64,000 nucleotides of DNA from contig JAEYSE010000030.1 in the NCBI GenBank assembly GCA_023435025.1, forward strand, positions 1 through 64,000, given 5' to 3'. The notes under the pieces were generated by a model, which was not told the DNA's origin, searched no databases, and worked only from the letters and a program-made list of their open reading frames with translations. Origin of the DNA: Bacillota bacterium (lineage in GTDB: Bacteria > Bacillota > Clostridia > Christensenellales > CAG-138). The translations under genes and the position numbers were made by a program. Of this stretch, positions 17,772-25,772 are shown in pieces. Each line of letters begins with the position of its first letter. The stretch's first letter is position 1.

Positions 17772-18224
17772 CTACCATTCGTAATACGAAACGCCATTCC
17801 TTATAGTGGGCTTAATTATTCGTCCACCAGCTTCAACAATAATATCACCATCATCATGTATGCTGCCGCCATGCGTTCCACGAATTACAACTTTACCCGA
17901 ATTGTGCAGAGAACCGGAGTGCTTTCCGCCCTCACAAATTATCAATTCACCACCACATTCTAAATGCATACTTCCATTAGCCGACCCCTTAACACTAACG
18001 GTTGCCCCATGTTCTATATGTGTAGAGCCATTTTGTTCCCCTAATATTTCTATTTTAGTATTGGGTTGAGCATGTAACGAACCATTATGACGGCCTATAA
18101 GTCTAAGTGCCCCATGTTCAATATAAATGGCTCCATTATATTTGCCCAACAAATCATAATCTTCCCTAATAACCAAAGGTGGCAATTCTACGCCATCAAT
18201 AATGTCTTTAGGATAATTATTCAT
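17772..18224 (-). CDS. Small beta-solenoid repeat protein, partner of CHAT protease
   Basis: A 150-residue protein that I do not recognise by name. It consists of about six repeats of 17-20 residues built on NGSxHxxxGxxxxxxG, for example HNGSLH, QNGSTH, ANGSMH, HSGSLH and HGGSIH. Such spacing with regular Gly and beta-prone residues suggests a right-handed beta-helix, comparable to bactofilin-like polymer-forming proteins. There is no signal peptide or membrane segment. The ribosome binding site is GAGGAGG. It precedes the CHAT protease in a two-gene operon and could be a sensor, scaffold, or substrate of the protease. All three roles are speculative. Confidence 0.7.
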   Translation of the reverse strand: MNNYPKDIIDGVELPPLVIREDYDLLGKYNGAIYIEHGALRLIGRHNGSLHAQPNTKIEILGEQNGSTHIEHGATVSVKGSANGSMHLECGGELIICEGGKHSGSLHNSGKVVIRGTHGGSIHDDGDIIVEAGGRIIKPTIRNGVSYYEW

Positions 18225-18326
18225 AATGCTCCTCCTCTTAACGGGCTTCCCATTATTGCTATAATCTCGCCTTGATTGAACTTCTTGTCGCCTAACGCGG
18301 GTTGTCTATAAAAGCTTCGTATACTA

Positions 18327-18355
18327 ATTATATGTCCTAATATATACCAGCACAA
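18327..18355 (-). promoter_or_regulatory. Candidate promoter of the solenoid/CHAT operon
   Basis: Minus strand: -10 TATAAT at 18332-18327, 17-base spacer, weak -35 TTGTGC at 18355-18350. It would leave a leader of about 95 bases. Confidence 0.45.
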
Positions 18356-18619
18356 TTAGAAGATGTAATAAAATTTACTTTTTTGTCAAACGATATGTTC
18401 TGCCATCCTACGGCTTCTCCGTAAGAAATAAGGGGGTAGTAAAGCCACGGCAACAACAAAAGTCGGTAGTCGTAAAGAAGCAAAAGCACCAAAAAGCAGG
18501 AATTCACGGCTACCTTTTGCGCAAACCCTGGATAACGATATGAAAATGTAACGAATATAGGTGGATTCGGCTGAGTAAATCCTATATACTATGTTCAAAT
18601 CATTCTAAGCAAAGAATTC

Positions 18620-18648
18620 TTGTCAGTCGGTCAGGCCAAATCTACACT
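18620..18648 (+). promoter_or_regulatory. Promoter of the carbohydrate locus
   Basis: -35 TTGTCA at 18620-18625, 17-base spacer, -10 TACACT at 18643-18648, about 20 bases ahead of the PIG-L start. Confidence 0.6.
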
Positions 18649-18667
18649 ATGATTTAAAGGGGTAGGA

Positions 18668-19546
18668 ATGCAAAACATACTTAGTTTTCGATTCTGCGAT
18701 ACGAATTCAAAAACAATCTCGGATGACATTGGGACTATCTTTCCCGACTGGGGAGCGGATGAAAACATTTGCGTGATGAGCCCGCATGATGATGACGCGG
18801 TCATCGGCGCAGGATACGCTATGCTTGCTGCGCGGCAGGCCGGCGCAAACGTATATGTATTCATTTTTTGTAGGGGCGATGCCGGATACAGTTCCTTGGA
18901 GGAAAAAGAGACAATTGAGCAGACCAGAATGGCGGAGACATTGGAGTGTTACGCGCATTTGGGCATACCGCACAAAAACATACTACGCCTCGGATTTGGC
19001 GACTTTTCTGCGATCGGCCGTATTGGGTGGACCACGGCGGCGAATGCCGAGGGCGATATGCCCCGCATGCTGCGCTTTTTTAGGGAGAATAAAATCACCC
19101 GTGTACTTGTGCCTAACCATTATCGGGAGCACATCGATCATCTCGCGGCTCATATCATGGCAAGCTACAATGCGCCACAGGCGGGAGACCCCATACTGGT
19201 TGATTACGGCAAGCCCCATACGGTAAGATCCTTCCTCGAATACTCCGTATGGGCGGATTTTGACCCGGAAGACGCTCTGGTAAATAAAAGGGATACATCC
19301 GTTCGCGCGAACCGGATTATCATAGCATCCGGCATTGCGGAAGACCAGATCGCGGAAGCGATCCGTGAATATCGTTCGCAAGAACAAATCATTTCAGATC
19401 TCATCCGGCAAAGGTCAGAGCGGAAATTGAAGGATGGTCGGGGTATAGAGGCCTATATCGCCTTCGATCCTCGCCCTAAGATTTCTTTCTCTCCATATAT
19501 TAAGTTCATTGGACAAATAGATTCCGAATGCCATGTTAACGAATGA
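18668..19546 (+). CDS. PIG-L/LmbE-family N-acetyl-sugar deacetylase
   Basis: A 292-residue zinc-dependent deacetylase of the PIG-L family. The metal motif MSPHDDDAVIGAG (near residue 40) and the second site NHYREHIDH (near 157) are clear. Family members remove acetyl from N-acetylglucosamine units, either free, in inositol glycosides (MshB, BshB) or in antibiotics. There is no signal peptide, so it acts inside the cell. It opens the carbohydrate locus, behind AAAGGGGTAGGA. With an importer and NagA-like enzyme downstream, it may unmask an amino-sugar glycoside after uptake. Chitooligosaccharide deacetylation is the alternative. Confidence 0.8.
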   Translation: MQNILSFRFCDTNSKTISDDIGTIFPDWGADENICVMSPHDDDAVIGAGYAMLAARQAGANVYVFIFCRGDAGYSSLEEKETIEQTRMAETLECYAHLGIPHKNILRLGFGDFSAIGRIGWTTAANAEGDMPRMLRFFRENKITRVLVPNHYREHIDHLAAHIMASYNAPQAGDPILVDYGKPHTVRSFLEYSVWADFDPEDALVNKRDTSVRANRIIIASGIAEDQIAEAIREYRSQEQIISDLIRQRSERKLKDGRGIEAYIAFDPRPKISFSPYIKFIGQIDSECHVNE

Positions 19547-19651
19547 TTAGACAACCAGGAATCGTGGCGAAGCACCCGACCTGCAGGACTTGCGGTGAGG
19601 ATTTTTACAAAGCCGCGAATGCGGTGTTAAACAAACCTATGGAGGCGAGAC

Positions 19652-20554
19652 ATGAAACAGTGTTTATTTTTGATCAGCTTGAGCCGGCTTTTTGAGTCCG
19701 GACTAACGATGGATGGAGCATTGGAATTCGCGAAGGAGGCGGGATTTGGTGCGGTGGAGCCTACGAACATCGGCGAGTTGGCTGTGCCAGATACCGAGAA
19801 AGCCAAGAGGTTCGCCGACCGGTGTTCGCGGCTTGGACTTGAGATCCCGTGCTTTTCAATGCCTGTCAGGCTGGAAACGGCTGATTATATCCAACAGACA
19901 GAGCGTATTTTTGCATTCATTGATATGGCACATGTGATGGGCGCCAAATTTTTTCACCATACCATCGCTCCCACGCTCGAACATACGGCACACGAAATGC
20001 CTTTGTACGAGCAAATCAAACCGCAGTTGATCGAAGCTGCCGGGCGGATCCAGCGTTATGCCGCAAAGTATGGCATTACCTGCGTATATGAGGATCAAGG
20101 ATATGTCGTAAACGGGATTCAAAACTATGGAGACTTTTTCCTGAGCCTGCCTGAGCCGAACAAGGGGGTGGTTTCGGATTTGGGGAACATTCTTTTTGTC
20201 AATGAGCGGCCCGAGGATTTCACTGCGCATTTCTTGAATAATATTGTGCACGTACATATAAAGGATTATCTTAAAAAGGCCGGTTCGGCTCAATTCCCCG
20301 GAAAAGGATGGTATCTAAGTAAAAACGGTGATTTTCTGCGTGGTACCGTGATCGGTCACGGCAGTGTGGATTTCATACAAATATTCAAGATTTTGATACG
20401 GTCGGGTTACAAAGGATGGTATTCAATTGAATTCGATGGGCTCGAAGATCCGTTGCTCGCTGCGGAGCTGGGCCGTGAGAATGCACAATATTATTATGAG
20501 GAAGCGCAGCGCCAGATCGGCGCAGGCCCTAACAAGGCCATAAACGTGGTATGA
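19652..20554 (+). CDS. Sugar phosphate isomerase/epimerase (TIM barrel)
   Basis: A 300-residue xylose-isomerase-like TIM-barrel protein (AP-endonuclease-2 family). Typical marks are VYEDQGY at the metal Glu strand, SDLGN, HVHIKDY and GHGSVDF near the C terminus. These enzymes isomerise or epimerise sugars, and some cleave 3-keto-glycosides by elimination. The substrate cannot be told from sequence. The start follows GGAGGCGAGAC. It lies between the PIG-L deacetylase and the ceramidase-like protein on the same strand. Confidence 0.8.
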   Translation: MKQCLFLISLSRLFESGLTMDGALEFAKEAGFGAVEPTNIGELAVPDTEKAKRFADRCSRLGLEIPCFSMPVRLETADYIQQTERIFAFIDMAHVMGAKFFHHTIAPTLEHTAHEMPLYEQIKPQLIEAAGRIQRYAAKYGITCVYEDQGYVVNGIQNYGDFFLSLPEPNKGVVSDLGNILFVNERPEDFTAHFLNNIVHVHIKDYLKKAGSAQFPGKGWYLSKNGDFLRGTVIGHGSVDFIQIFKILIRSGYKGWYSIEFDGLEDPLLAAELGRENAQYYYEEAQRQIGAGPNKAINVV

Positions 20555-20615
20555 TCTTTTCCTAACAGATCAATCGTCTATGATTCGTAGCAAACGCAAA
20601 ATTTGGAGGACCTTA

Positions 20616-21989
20616 ATGAAGACAAGCTTTTTCTCTTTGAAAATTACACCGCCGATCGGTGTTCCTCTTGCCGGCAACGGAAGGGAGGATTCCCGTTCGC
20701 GCGGCATCCATGACGATTTATTCGCCAATTTCGCCTATCTGGCATCTGATACGCATCGGCATCTGTTCATCGAAATGGATCTGCTCGGCATAAAAAAATG
20801 CGATGCAGACGCCATGAAAGCAAATATCGAAAGGAGCTGCAATATTCCGGCCGCAAATATCACTATCACGGCAACGCATACGCACAGCGGCCCCAATACC
20901 GTAGAAATATTCAAACCTTTTTTAAACGATTCAGATATGGCTGCATGTTTGGATTACAGGGTTTGGCTTGTGGACGCAGTCTCTTCTGCGGCGCCCGAAG
21001 TGATCGCCGCCGCTGCAGATTCCCAAATGGCGCACAGCCGCGGTATTGTAGACGGTTTCTCATTTAATCGCCGCGTTATGATGGATGACGGTACGCTGCG
21101 CATGGTTTTTGAGGATTATGACCGGGATCGGATCGTCCGTCTTGCCGGCCCAAACGGCGACAGCATGATGCATGCTTTTGTATTTACGGACTTAAACGCC
21201 AAAGTAAAGGGCCTGATCCTCCAATATACCAGCCATCCAGCGGTGGTATGCGGCGAGGACTGGCTCTATACGCGCGACTATATCCACACCCTTACGGAAA
21301 AACTCAAGCAGTATTATGGACAGGACGTCGTTGTTCTTTACATGAATGGCGCACAAGGCAACCAGGTGGCGGCCAACCCTTATAAACCTTTCATTACCGG
21401 TTTTGCCGAAGCGGAACGCGTGGGCATGGGACTCGCCGAAGGAGCAATCCGTATTATTGACGGCGCTCTTGAAAACCGCGGTTTAAAAGAACGCATTCAG
21501 TTGCTGTCGCTCAGCGAGAAACTGACGCTCCCTTTGCGGCGTATTACAAAAGAGGAAGCTGAACGCGCACAGAACTTAATGGGAGCCCAGTATAAGGGAG
21601 CACAATTGCATGGATTGGACCCACGGGTGGAAGCCCTCAGCATATTAGAAATGGCAGGGCTTACGCACACGGAAGAAGAAACTTTGATACAGGCCATCGT
21701 GCTAGGTGATGCGCTGATACTCACCTTCCCGGGCGAAGTTTTTTTGGAGCATGCCATAAACGCCTTGGCGGAAAATCCTTTTTGCGATGCGATGATATTC
21801 GGCCTTGCAAATGATTATGTAGGATATATTCCAACCAAAGAGGCTTTTTCAGAGGGAGGATACGAGGTAAAAACTTCGTATGCGTCCAGCCGGTACGATC
21901 CTTGCGCGGGGGATTTGCTTACAGCCGCAAGCAGAGATTTGATCCGTAAGATAGCGGCTGCTATCCACATGGGGCAGGCGCCTGCCTGA
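20616..21989 (+). CDS. Neutral ceramidase-like hydrolase, cytoplasmic
   Basis: About 457 residues resembling the N-terminal catalytic domain of neutral/alkaline ceramidases. It has the ATHTHSGP zinc motif and MNGAQGNQVAANPY, with a later QAIVLGDALILTFPGE stretch also typical. Ceramidases are amide hydrolases. Bacterial relatives without signal peptide sit in sugar loci and probably cleave other N-acyl bonds. No signal peptide is present here. ATG 20616 was chosen because TTGGAGGA is eight bases upstream; the frame opens at 20580. The true amide substrate is unknown, and an N-acyl amino sugar is a guess from the neighbours. Confidence 0.72.
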   Translation: MKTSFFSLKITPPIGVPLAGNGREDSRSRGIHDDLFANFAYLASDTHRHLFIEMDLLGIKKCDADAMKANIERSCNIPAANITITATHTHSGPNTVEIFKPFLNDSDMAACLDYRVWLVDAVSSAAPEVIAAAADSQMAHSRGIVDGFSFNRRVMMDDGTLRMVFEDYDRDRIVRLAGPNGDSMMHAFVFTDLNAKVKGLILQYTSHPAVVCGEDWLYTRDYIHTLTEKLKQYYGQDVVVLYMNGAQGNQVAANPYKPFITGFAEAERVGMGLAEGAIRIIDGALENRGLKERIQLLSLSEKLTLPLRRITKEEAERAQNLMGAQYKGAQLHGLDPRVEALSILEMAGLTHTEEETLIQAIVLGDALILTFPGEVFLEHAINALAENPFCDAMIFGLANDYVGYIPTKEAFSEGGYEVKTSYASSRYDPCAGDLLTAASRDLIRKIAAAIHMGQAPA

Positions 21990-22033
21990 CCATCTGCACA
22001 TCCATGTCAATCGAAATTTAGAATTTCAAAAAC

Positions 22034-22062
22034 TTGACTTTAAAACAAAAACGAAACATAAT
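22034..22062 (+). promoter_or_regulatory. Promoter of the NagB-like gene
   Basis: -35 TTGACT at 22034-22039, 17-base spacer, -10 CATAAT at 22057-22062. The NagB-like gene thus probably has its own transcript start. Confidence 0.6.
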
Positions 22063-22112
22063 GATTAAAGAATTAATAATTCCACTGGAATAAATAAAAG
22101 GAGGCAATGTTT

Positions 22113-23063
22113 ATGGACATGCTCAACACGATGAAAGGATCGTATTTCGAAGAGATCATGCCCGACGGTTGGGACATCGGGCGTATCGGAAAATGCTGTT
22201 CTTACGATCCGGATTCCATCCTGGATCCGCAGCCGTTCTGGAACAAAGGCTTCAAACCGGTGCCTTGTGACAGCTTAGAAGAGTTCGGTGCCTATATGGG
22301 TCACGAGATTGCCATGCAGATCAGGAATGCGAAGGAGAGCGGGCACGATTTAATTCTGATTCTGCCGGTGGGACCTATGGGGATGTATAAATGGGCGGTT
22401 TATTATTTGAAGGAATGGAATGTGGACTGTAAACATGTGCATGGGTTCAACATGGATGAATGGAGTGATGATAAGGGCAATACCCTGCCGCCGGAAAATC
22501 CCGCTGCCTTCCAAAACGCCATGATCAACGCCTTTTACGGGCCTCTCGGTGAATTGACCGTTCCAGTCGGCCAGAGAAATTTTGCGACTAAGGATAATCT
22601 CCCCCAGTATGCTGAAAAAATTGCTGCACTTAAGGCAAAAGGCGCAAAACAGGTACTGGTATTCGGCATCGGTCGTATGTGTCATATTGCCTTCTGGGAA
22701 CCCCAATTCGCTACTGAGTACGCGAATGAGAAAGAATGGATGGCTGCGACCCATAGAATTGGCGCGAGACTGCATCCTTTTACGATCGAGCAAAACGCGA
22801 TAACAAGCTTTCGAAGCAATTGGTCGCTGATTCCTTGCTTCGCAAATACGATAGGACCCGGCATCATATTCGGTTCCGACTATATCATTGGAGGAGCGGA
22901 CGGCGTATTGAGCCGTGGGATGCAGTGGCAAGGCATGAGTTTATGGATCACGCTGCGGCATGGACCTTCAAAAAGCATTACATCCAGCTATATCCCGACT
23001 CTCCCAGGTAAGCTGTTCTTCATGAAAGAACTTGCGGGACCGCTGTGCGCAGATACGAACTGA
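22113..23063 (+). CDS. Divergent glucosamine-6-phosphate isomerase-like protein
   Basis: About 316 residues of the NagB/6-phosphogluconolactonase fold. [10 protein letters not shown] corresponds to the NagB NLDEY motif. [13 protein letters not shown] corresponds to GIGxDGHIAFNEP, keeping the His and Glu but replacing the Asp-Gly pair by Met-Cys. That Asp is a catalytic residue in NagB, so substrate or chemistry may differ. It is longer than NagB (about 240-266 residues). ATG 22113 has AAGGAGG at eight bases; an upstream ATG at 22107 is too close to it. It faces the ROK regulator gene and shares the amino-sugar locus. Confidence 0.75.
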   Translation: MDMLNTMKGSYFEEIMPDGWDIGRIGKCCSYDPDSILDPQPFWNKGFKPVPCDSLEEFGAYMGHEIAMQIRNAKESGHDLILILPVGPMGMYKWAVYYLKEWNVDCKHVHGFNMDEWSDDKGNTLPPENPAAFQNAMINAFYGPLGELTVPVGQRNFATKDNLPQYAEKIAALKAKGAKQVLVFGIGRMCHIAFWEPQFATEYANEKEWMAATHRIGARLHPFTIEQNAITSFRSNWSLIPCFANTIGPGIIFGSDYIIGGADGVLSRGMQWQGMSLWITLRHGPSKSITSSYIPTLPGKLFFMKELAGPLCADTN

Positions 23064-23080
23064 GCAAGTTAATGTTAAAC

Positions 23081-23103
23081 AGCGGCTGCCTTGCGCAGCC
23101 GCT
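23081..23103. terminator. Hairpin between convergent genes
   Basis: Nine-bp stem AGCGGCTGC/GCAGCCGCT with loop CTTGC between the NagB-like and ROK genes, which converge. No strong T-run follows, so termination would be weak or factor-dependent. Confidence 0.5.
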
Positions 23104-23188
23104 GCCTCCTGGTGCGGTACTTTTTCTGGCCGTACAAAGCCCTCTTCAATAAGGCGGTTTGAGCCAAAAAAGGTGTATGCTATGCCGT

Positions 23189-24421
23189 CTAGTTGATGCT
23201 TCTGAATATTTCGTCCATTGACATCATGACTGCGGCACACCGCATGGACTCGTAATCACTTTTTGAGCCTTCTATGAAAACTTCACCTTTTGAGTTGCTA
23301 AGCTTAAATTCCCGATCCATCGTATCGCGTACCATTTGAATAAATTCTTCGCCCAAAGCAAGAATGGATCCGCCGATATGTATGCTTTGTACGTCAAATA
23401 AGTTGATAACACTCACAAGTCCGCAGCACAGCGTGAAACAGAAATCCTGCATCACCCGCAGTACTTCTGGATCGTTTGCCTGGAATGACCTTGCGACCTC
23501 ATCCAGCGCGCTCAGATTTTGTTCCGCACCGAAGGATTCAAGATAGGAGAGATTAAGCTGTGTCTTTTCGTTCAGGGTGCGGAACAACGCTACGGTCGAG
23601 CACATCGTTTCAAGGCAGCCGTGATTGGAACATTTGCATATAGGGCCGGTGCGGTCTACGATGATATGTCCGATCTCTAAAGGGAAACAGCTATTGATAT
23701 CCTTGTGTGCATCCCCGATCACGACCGCTGCGCTGATACCTTCATCGATATTGACGGATAAGAGCCGAGTGCCGGAAACATAATCGTCAGCCAAAAATTC
23801 TCTGAAGGCGATCACACGCGTTACGTTGCTGACTCGTACATCGGCTTCCGGGAAATGCTTCCTAAGGGATAAGATCAAATCCTTTTCTATGAACTCTTCA
23901 AGAGGGAGCACTGCGGAAAACTCAAAACTTCCTGTTTCGGAATTAAATAATCCCGGGAACATGACATGTACGCCCAAAAGCCTGTAAAGCGCCGCTCTTT
24001 TGGACTTTAGCAATGTACGAATTTCTTCGCTCACCCGCTCTGCCGTTACTTTTTCATCGCGTACTCTGACGCTTCCGAGCTTATGGAGGCAGATGTCATA
24101 AAGGCTGCAAATAAAACCACGGCTCAGTATCTCAATGGTGGCGATATACCCGCCAGTTGCGTTTACTTTGAGCATGATAGGCTTACGTCCCCGGATTGAC
24201 GAATCGCCAAGGCCCGTCTCTATGACCCACTTGCTTTGGATCAGCTCGTCCACGAGCATGGAGACCGTCGTGGGGGATAGGCCGGTAATCTCTGCCAGCT
24301 GCGCCCTAGATACCGGCATATTCTTGCGTATAAGACCAAACAAAAGCGTTAAATTAGAGGTTTTAATTTTTTGCTGCGAGAACCCGTTTTTTACGCGCTC
24401 TTTATGCTTTGATTTTATCAT
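23189..24421 (-). CDS. ROK-family transcriptional regulator
   Basis: A 410-residue NagC/XylR-type repressor. Residues 20-80 form a winged helix-turn-helix (SRAQLAEITGLSPTTVSMLV). The rest is a ROK sugar-kinase-like domain with the zinc motif CKCSNHGCLE. Such proteins release DNA on binding a sugar or sugar phosphate. It is transcribed away from the ABC importer operon, so it probably controls that operon and itself from the AT-rich region 24422-24716. The effector is likely an amino sugar or its phosphate, by analogy to NagC. Confidence 0.87.
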   Translation of the reverse strand: MIKSKHKERVKNGFSQQKIKTSNLTLLFGLIRKNMPVSRAQLAEITGLSPTTVSMLVDELIQSKWVIETGLGDSSIRGRKPIMLKVNATGGYIATIEILSRGFICSLYDICLHKLGSVRVRDEKVTAERVSEEIRTLLKSKRAALYRLLGVHVMFPGLFNSETGSFEFSAVLPLEEFIEKDLILSLRKHFPEADVRVSNVTRVIAFREFLADDYVSGTRLLSVNIDEGISAAVVIGDAHKDINSCFPLEIGHIIVDRTGPICKCSNHGCLETMCSTVALFRTLNEKTQLNLSYLESFGAEQNLSALDEVARSFQANDPEVLRVMQDFCFTLCCGLVSVINLFDVQSIHIGGSILALGEEFIQMVRDTMDREFKLSNSKGEVFIEGSKSDYESMRCAAVMMSMDEIFRSIN

Positions 24422-24716
24422 GTGTCACCTCTTAATTAATCCAACGGATTTATTATTCAATACAAATTGTAAATTATTTGAATGAAAATGTCAATAAAAT
24501 TAGGGATTTTTTTAAAAATATAGATGTACAATATTCTGTTAAATATCAATACTTGCAGAATCGCTATTGATTTTAAGAATATGTTGTTGTAATATAGCAA
24601 TGATCATTTCAAGTACAGATTGTTCCCTTTACCCCACCGATTTCTTCTATGGCCCCGCACAATTGTGTAAAGTTGAGCCCCTTATGTTATCTGCGAAAAT
24701 CAAAGGAGTGAAATTG
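24422..24716. other. AT-rich divergent control region
   Basis: About 295 bases between the ROK regulator and the importer, far more AT-rich than the flanks. It holds TTAATTAA near 24432 and the palindrome TACAA-A-TTGTA at 24461-24471, either of which could be a ROK operator. An open frame from 24567 leads into the permease but lacks a ribosome binding site. Confidence 0.45.
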
Positions 24717-25721
24717 ATGAGTCAACCGCAAGCGCAAATCATGGCAAGCAAAAACACCAGTATAGCCGAACTATTCTCCAGGTTCTCCAAGGAATATATG
24801 TCTATTATCGGAATCATCCTAATGAGCATCGTATTTACGATTACATCAGAATGGTTCATGACATGGGACAACTGGAAGAATATTTTGCTGCAAAGCTCCA
24901 CCGTATCCATTTGCGCGCTAGGTCAGGCCATTGTTCTGCTGACCGGTAACTTCGACCTCTCTCTGGGACGCAATGTTGCGTTCACAAGCTGCCTTGGGGC
25001 AGTTTTAATGAAGGATGTCGCTTTCGGACCGGACGGCATGAATCCATGGCTCGTCATTTTTATCATGTTGGCTGCGGGTGCATTTCTGGGCGTTATCAAC
25101 GGCGGGCTGACGGCCTATGTCGGGCTTCCGGCATTTATCGCTACTTTGGGCACGCAGAATATATGCTACGGTTTGGCCAAGGTCATAACCAACGCGACGC
25201 CGATCGCGACTTTCTCCAATCAGATCGCATTCTTCGGGCGCGGTTATCTGGGACCCATACCATATTGTGTTCTGATCATGATTGGGCTGTATGCCCTCGC
25301 GCAGTTCCTGTCCGTCAAAACAAAGCTCGGCCGCAATATCTATGCGGTAGGTGGTGGATGTGAGGCTGCATTTTTTGCCGGTATCAATGTTAAGAAATAT
25401 ACGTTCATCACTTTTGTAATCGCAGGACTTCTTGCATCGTTTTCGGGTGTCGTTCTGATGAGCCGCCTGAATTCCGTGGCGATCACCAACGGCCAGGGCT
25501 ACGAGTTTGACGCCGTCATAGGATCGATCATAGGCGGTATAAGCCTCACAGGTGGGAAGGGCAAGCTTGTGGGGACCATGTTCGGTTCAATATTCCTTAT
25601 CACATTGTTCAATGGCATGGCTCAGCTGCGCGTCGACCCGTTCATGCAGGATGTATTAAAGGGAGTAGTGCTTGTCGCTGCAATCACTATGGACGTACTG
25701 CGCAACAGGAAACAATCCTGA
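24717..25721 (+). CDS. Sugar ABC importer permease (RbsC-like)
   Basis: About 334 residues with eight to ten hydrophobic helices, of the ribose/galactose permease family. LLTGNFDLSLGRN near residue 75 and VGGGCEAAFFAGINVKKY are the family marks. ATG 24717 follows AGGAGTG at about eight bases. The gene order permease-ATPase-binding protein is unusual for this family, where the binding protein or ATPase often comes first. It works with the following two genes as a complete importer. Confidence 0.9.
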   Translation: MSQPQAQIMASKNTSIAELFSRFSKEYMSIIGIILMSIVFTITSEWFMTWDNWKNILLQSSTVSICALGQAIVLLTGNFDLSLGRNVAFTSCLGAVLMKDVAFGPDGMNPWLVIFIMLAAGAFLGVINGGLTAYVGLPAFIATLGTQNICYGLAKVITNATPIATFSNQIAFFGRGYLGPIPYCVLIMIGLYALAQFLSVKTKLGRNIYAVGGGCEAAFFAGINVKKYTFITFVIAGLLASFSGVVLMSRLNSVAITNGQGYEFDAVIGSIIGGISLTGGKGKLVGTMFGSIFLITLFNGMAQLRVDPFMQDVLKGVVLVAAITMDVLRNRKQS

Positions 25722-25772
25722 CCTGTACCTCTACAATTATCAAAATTTATGAGGAAAGGTTTGGAACACGTT

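Larger units (their letters stand above)
18225..18667. other. Divergent intergenic region
   Basis: About 440 bases between the solenoid/CHAT operon and the PIG-L gene. It holds a promoter in each direction (listed separately). The section 18386-18600 has an open frame on the minus strand, but no binding site and no protein-like character; I see no gene there. Confidence 0.55.

Noticed and set aside
18386..18598. 70-residue minus-strand frame
   Set aside because: No ribosome binding site, no homology that I recognise, and it lies in the divergent promoter region.
24567..24716. N-terminal extension of the RbsC-like permease
   Set aside because: The extension is AT-rich, lacks a binding site and would lie over the divergent promoter region; ATG 24717 has AGGAGTG.
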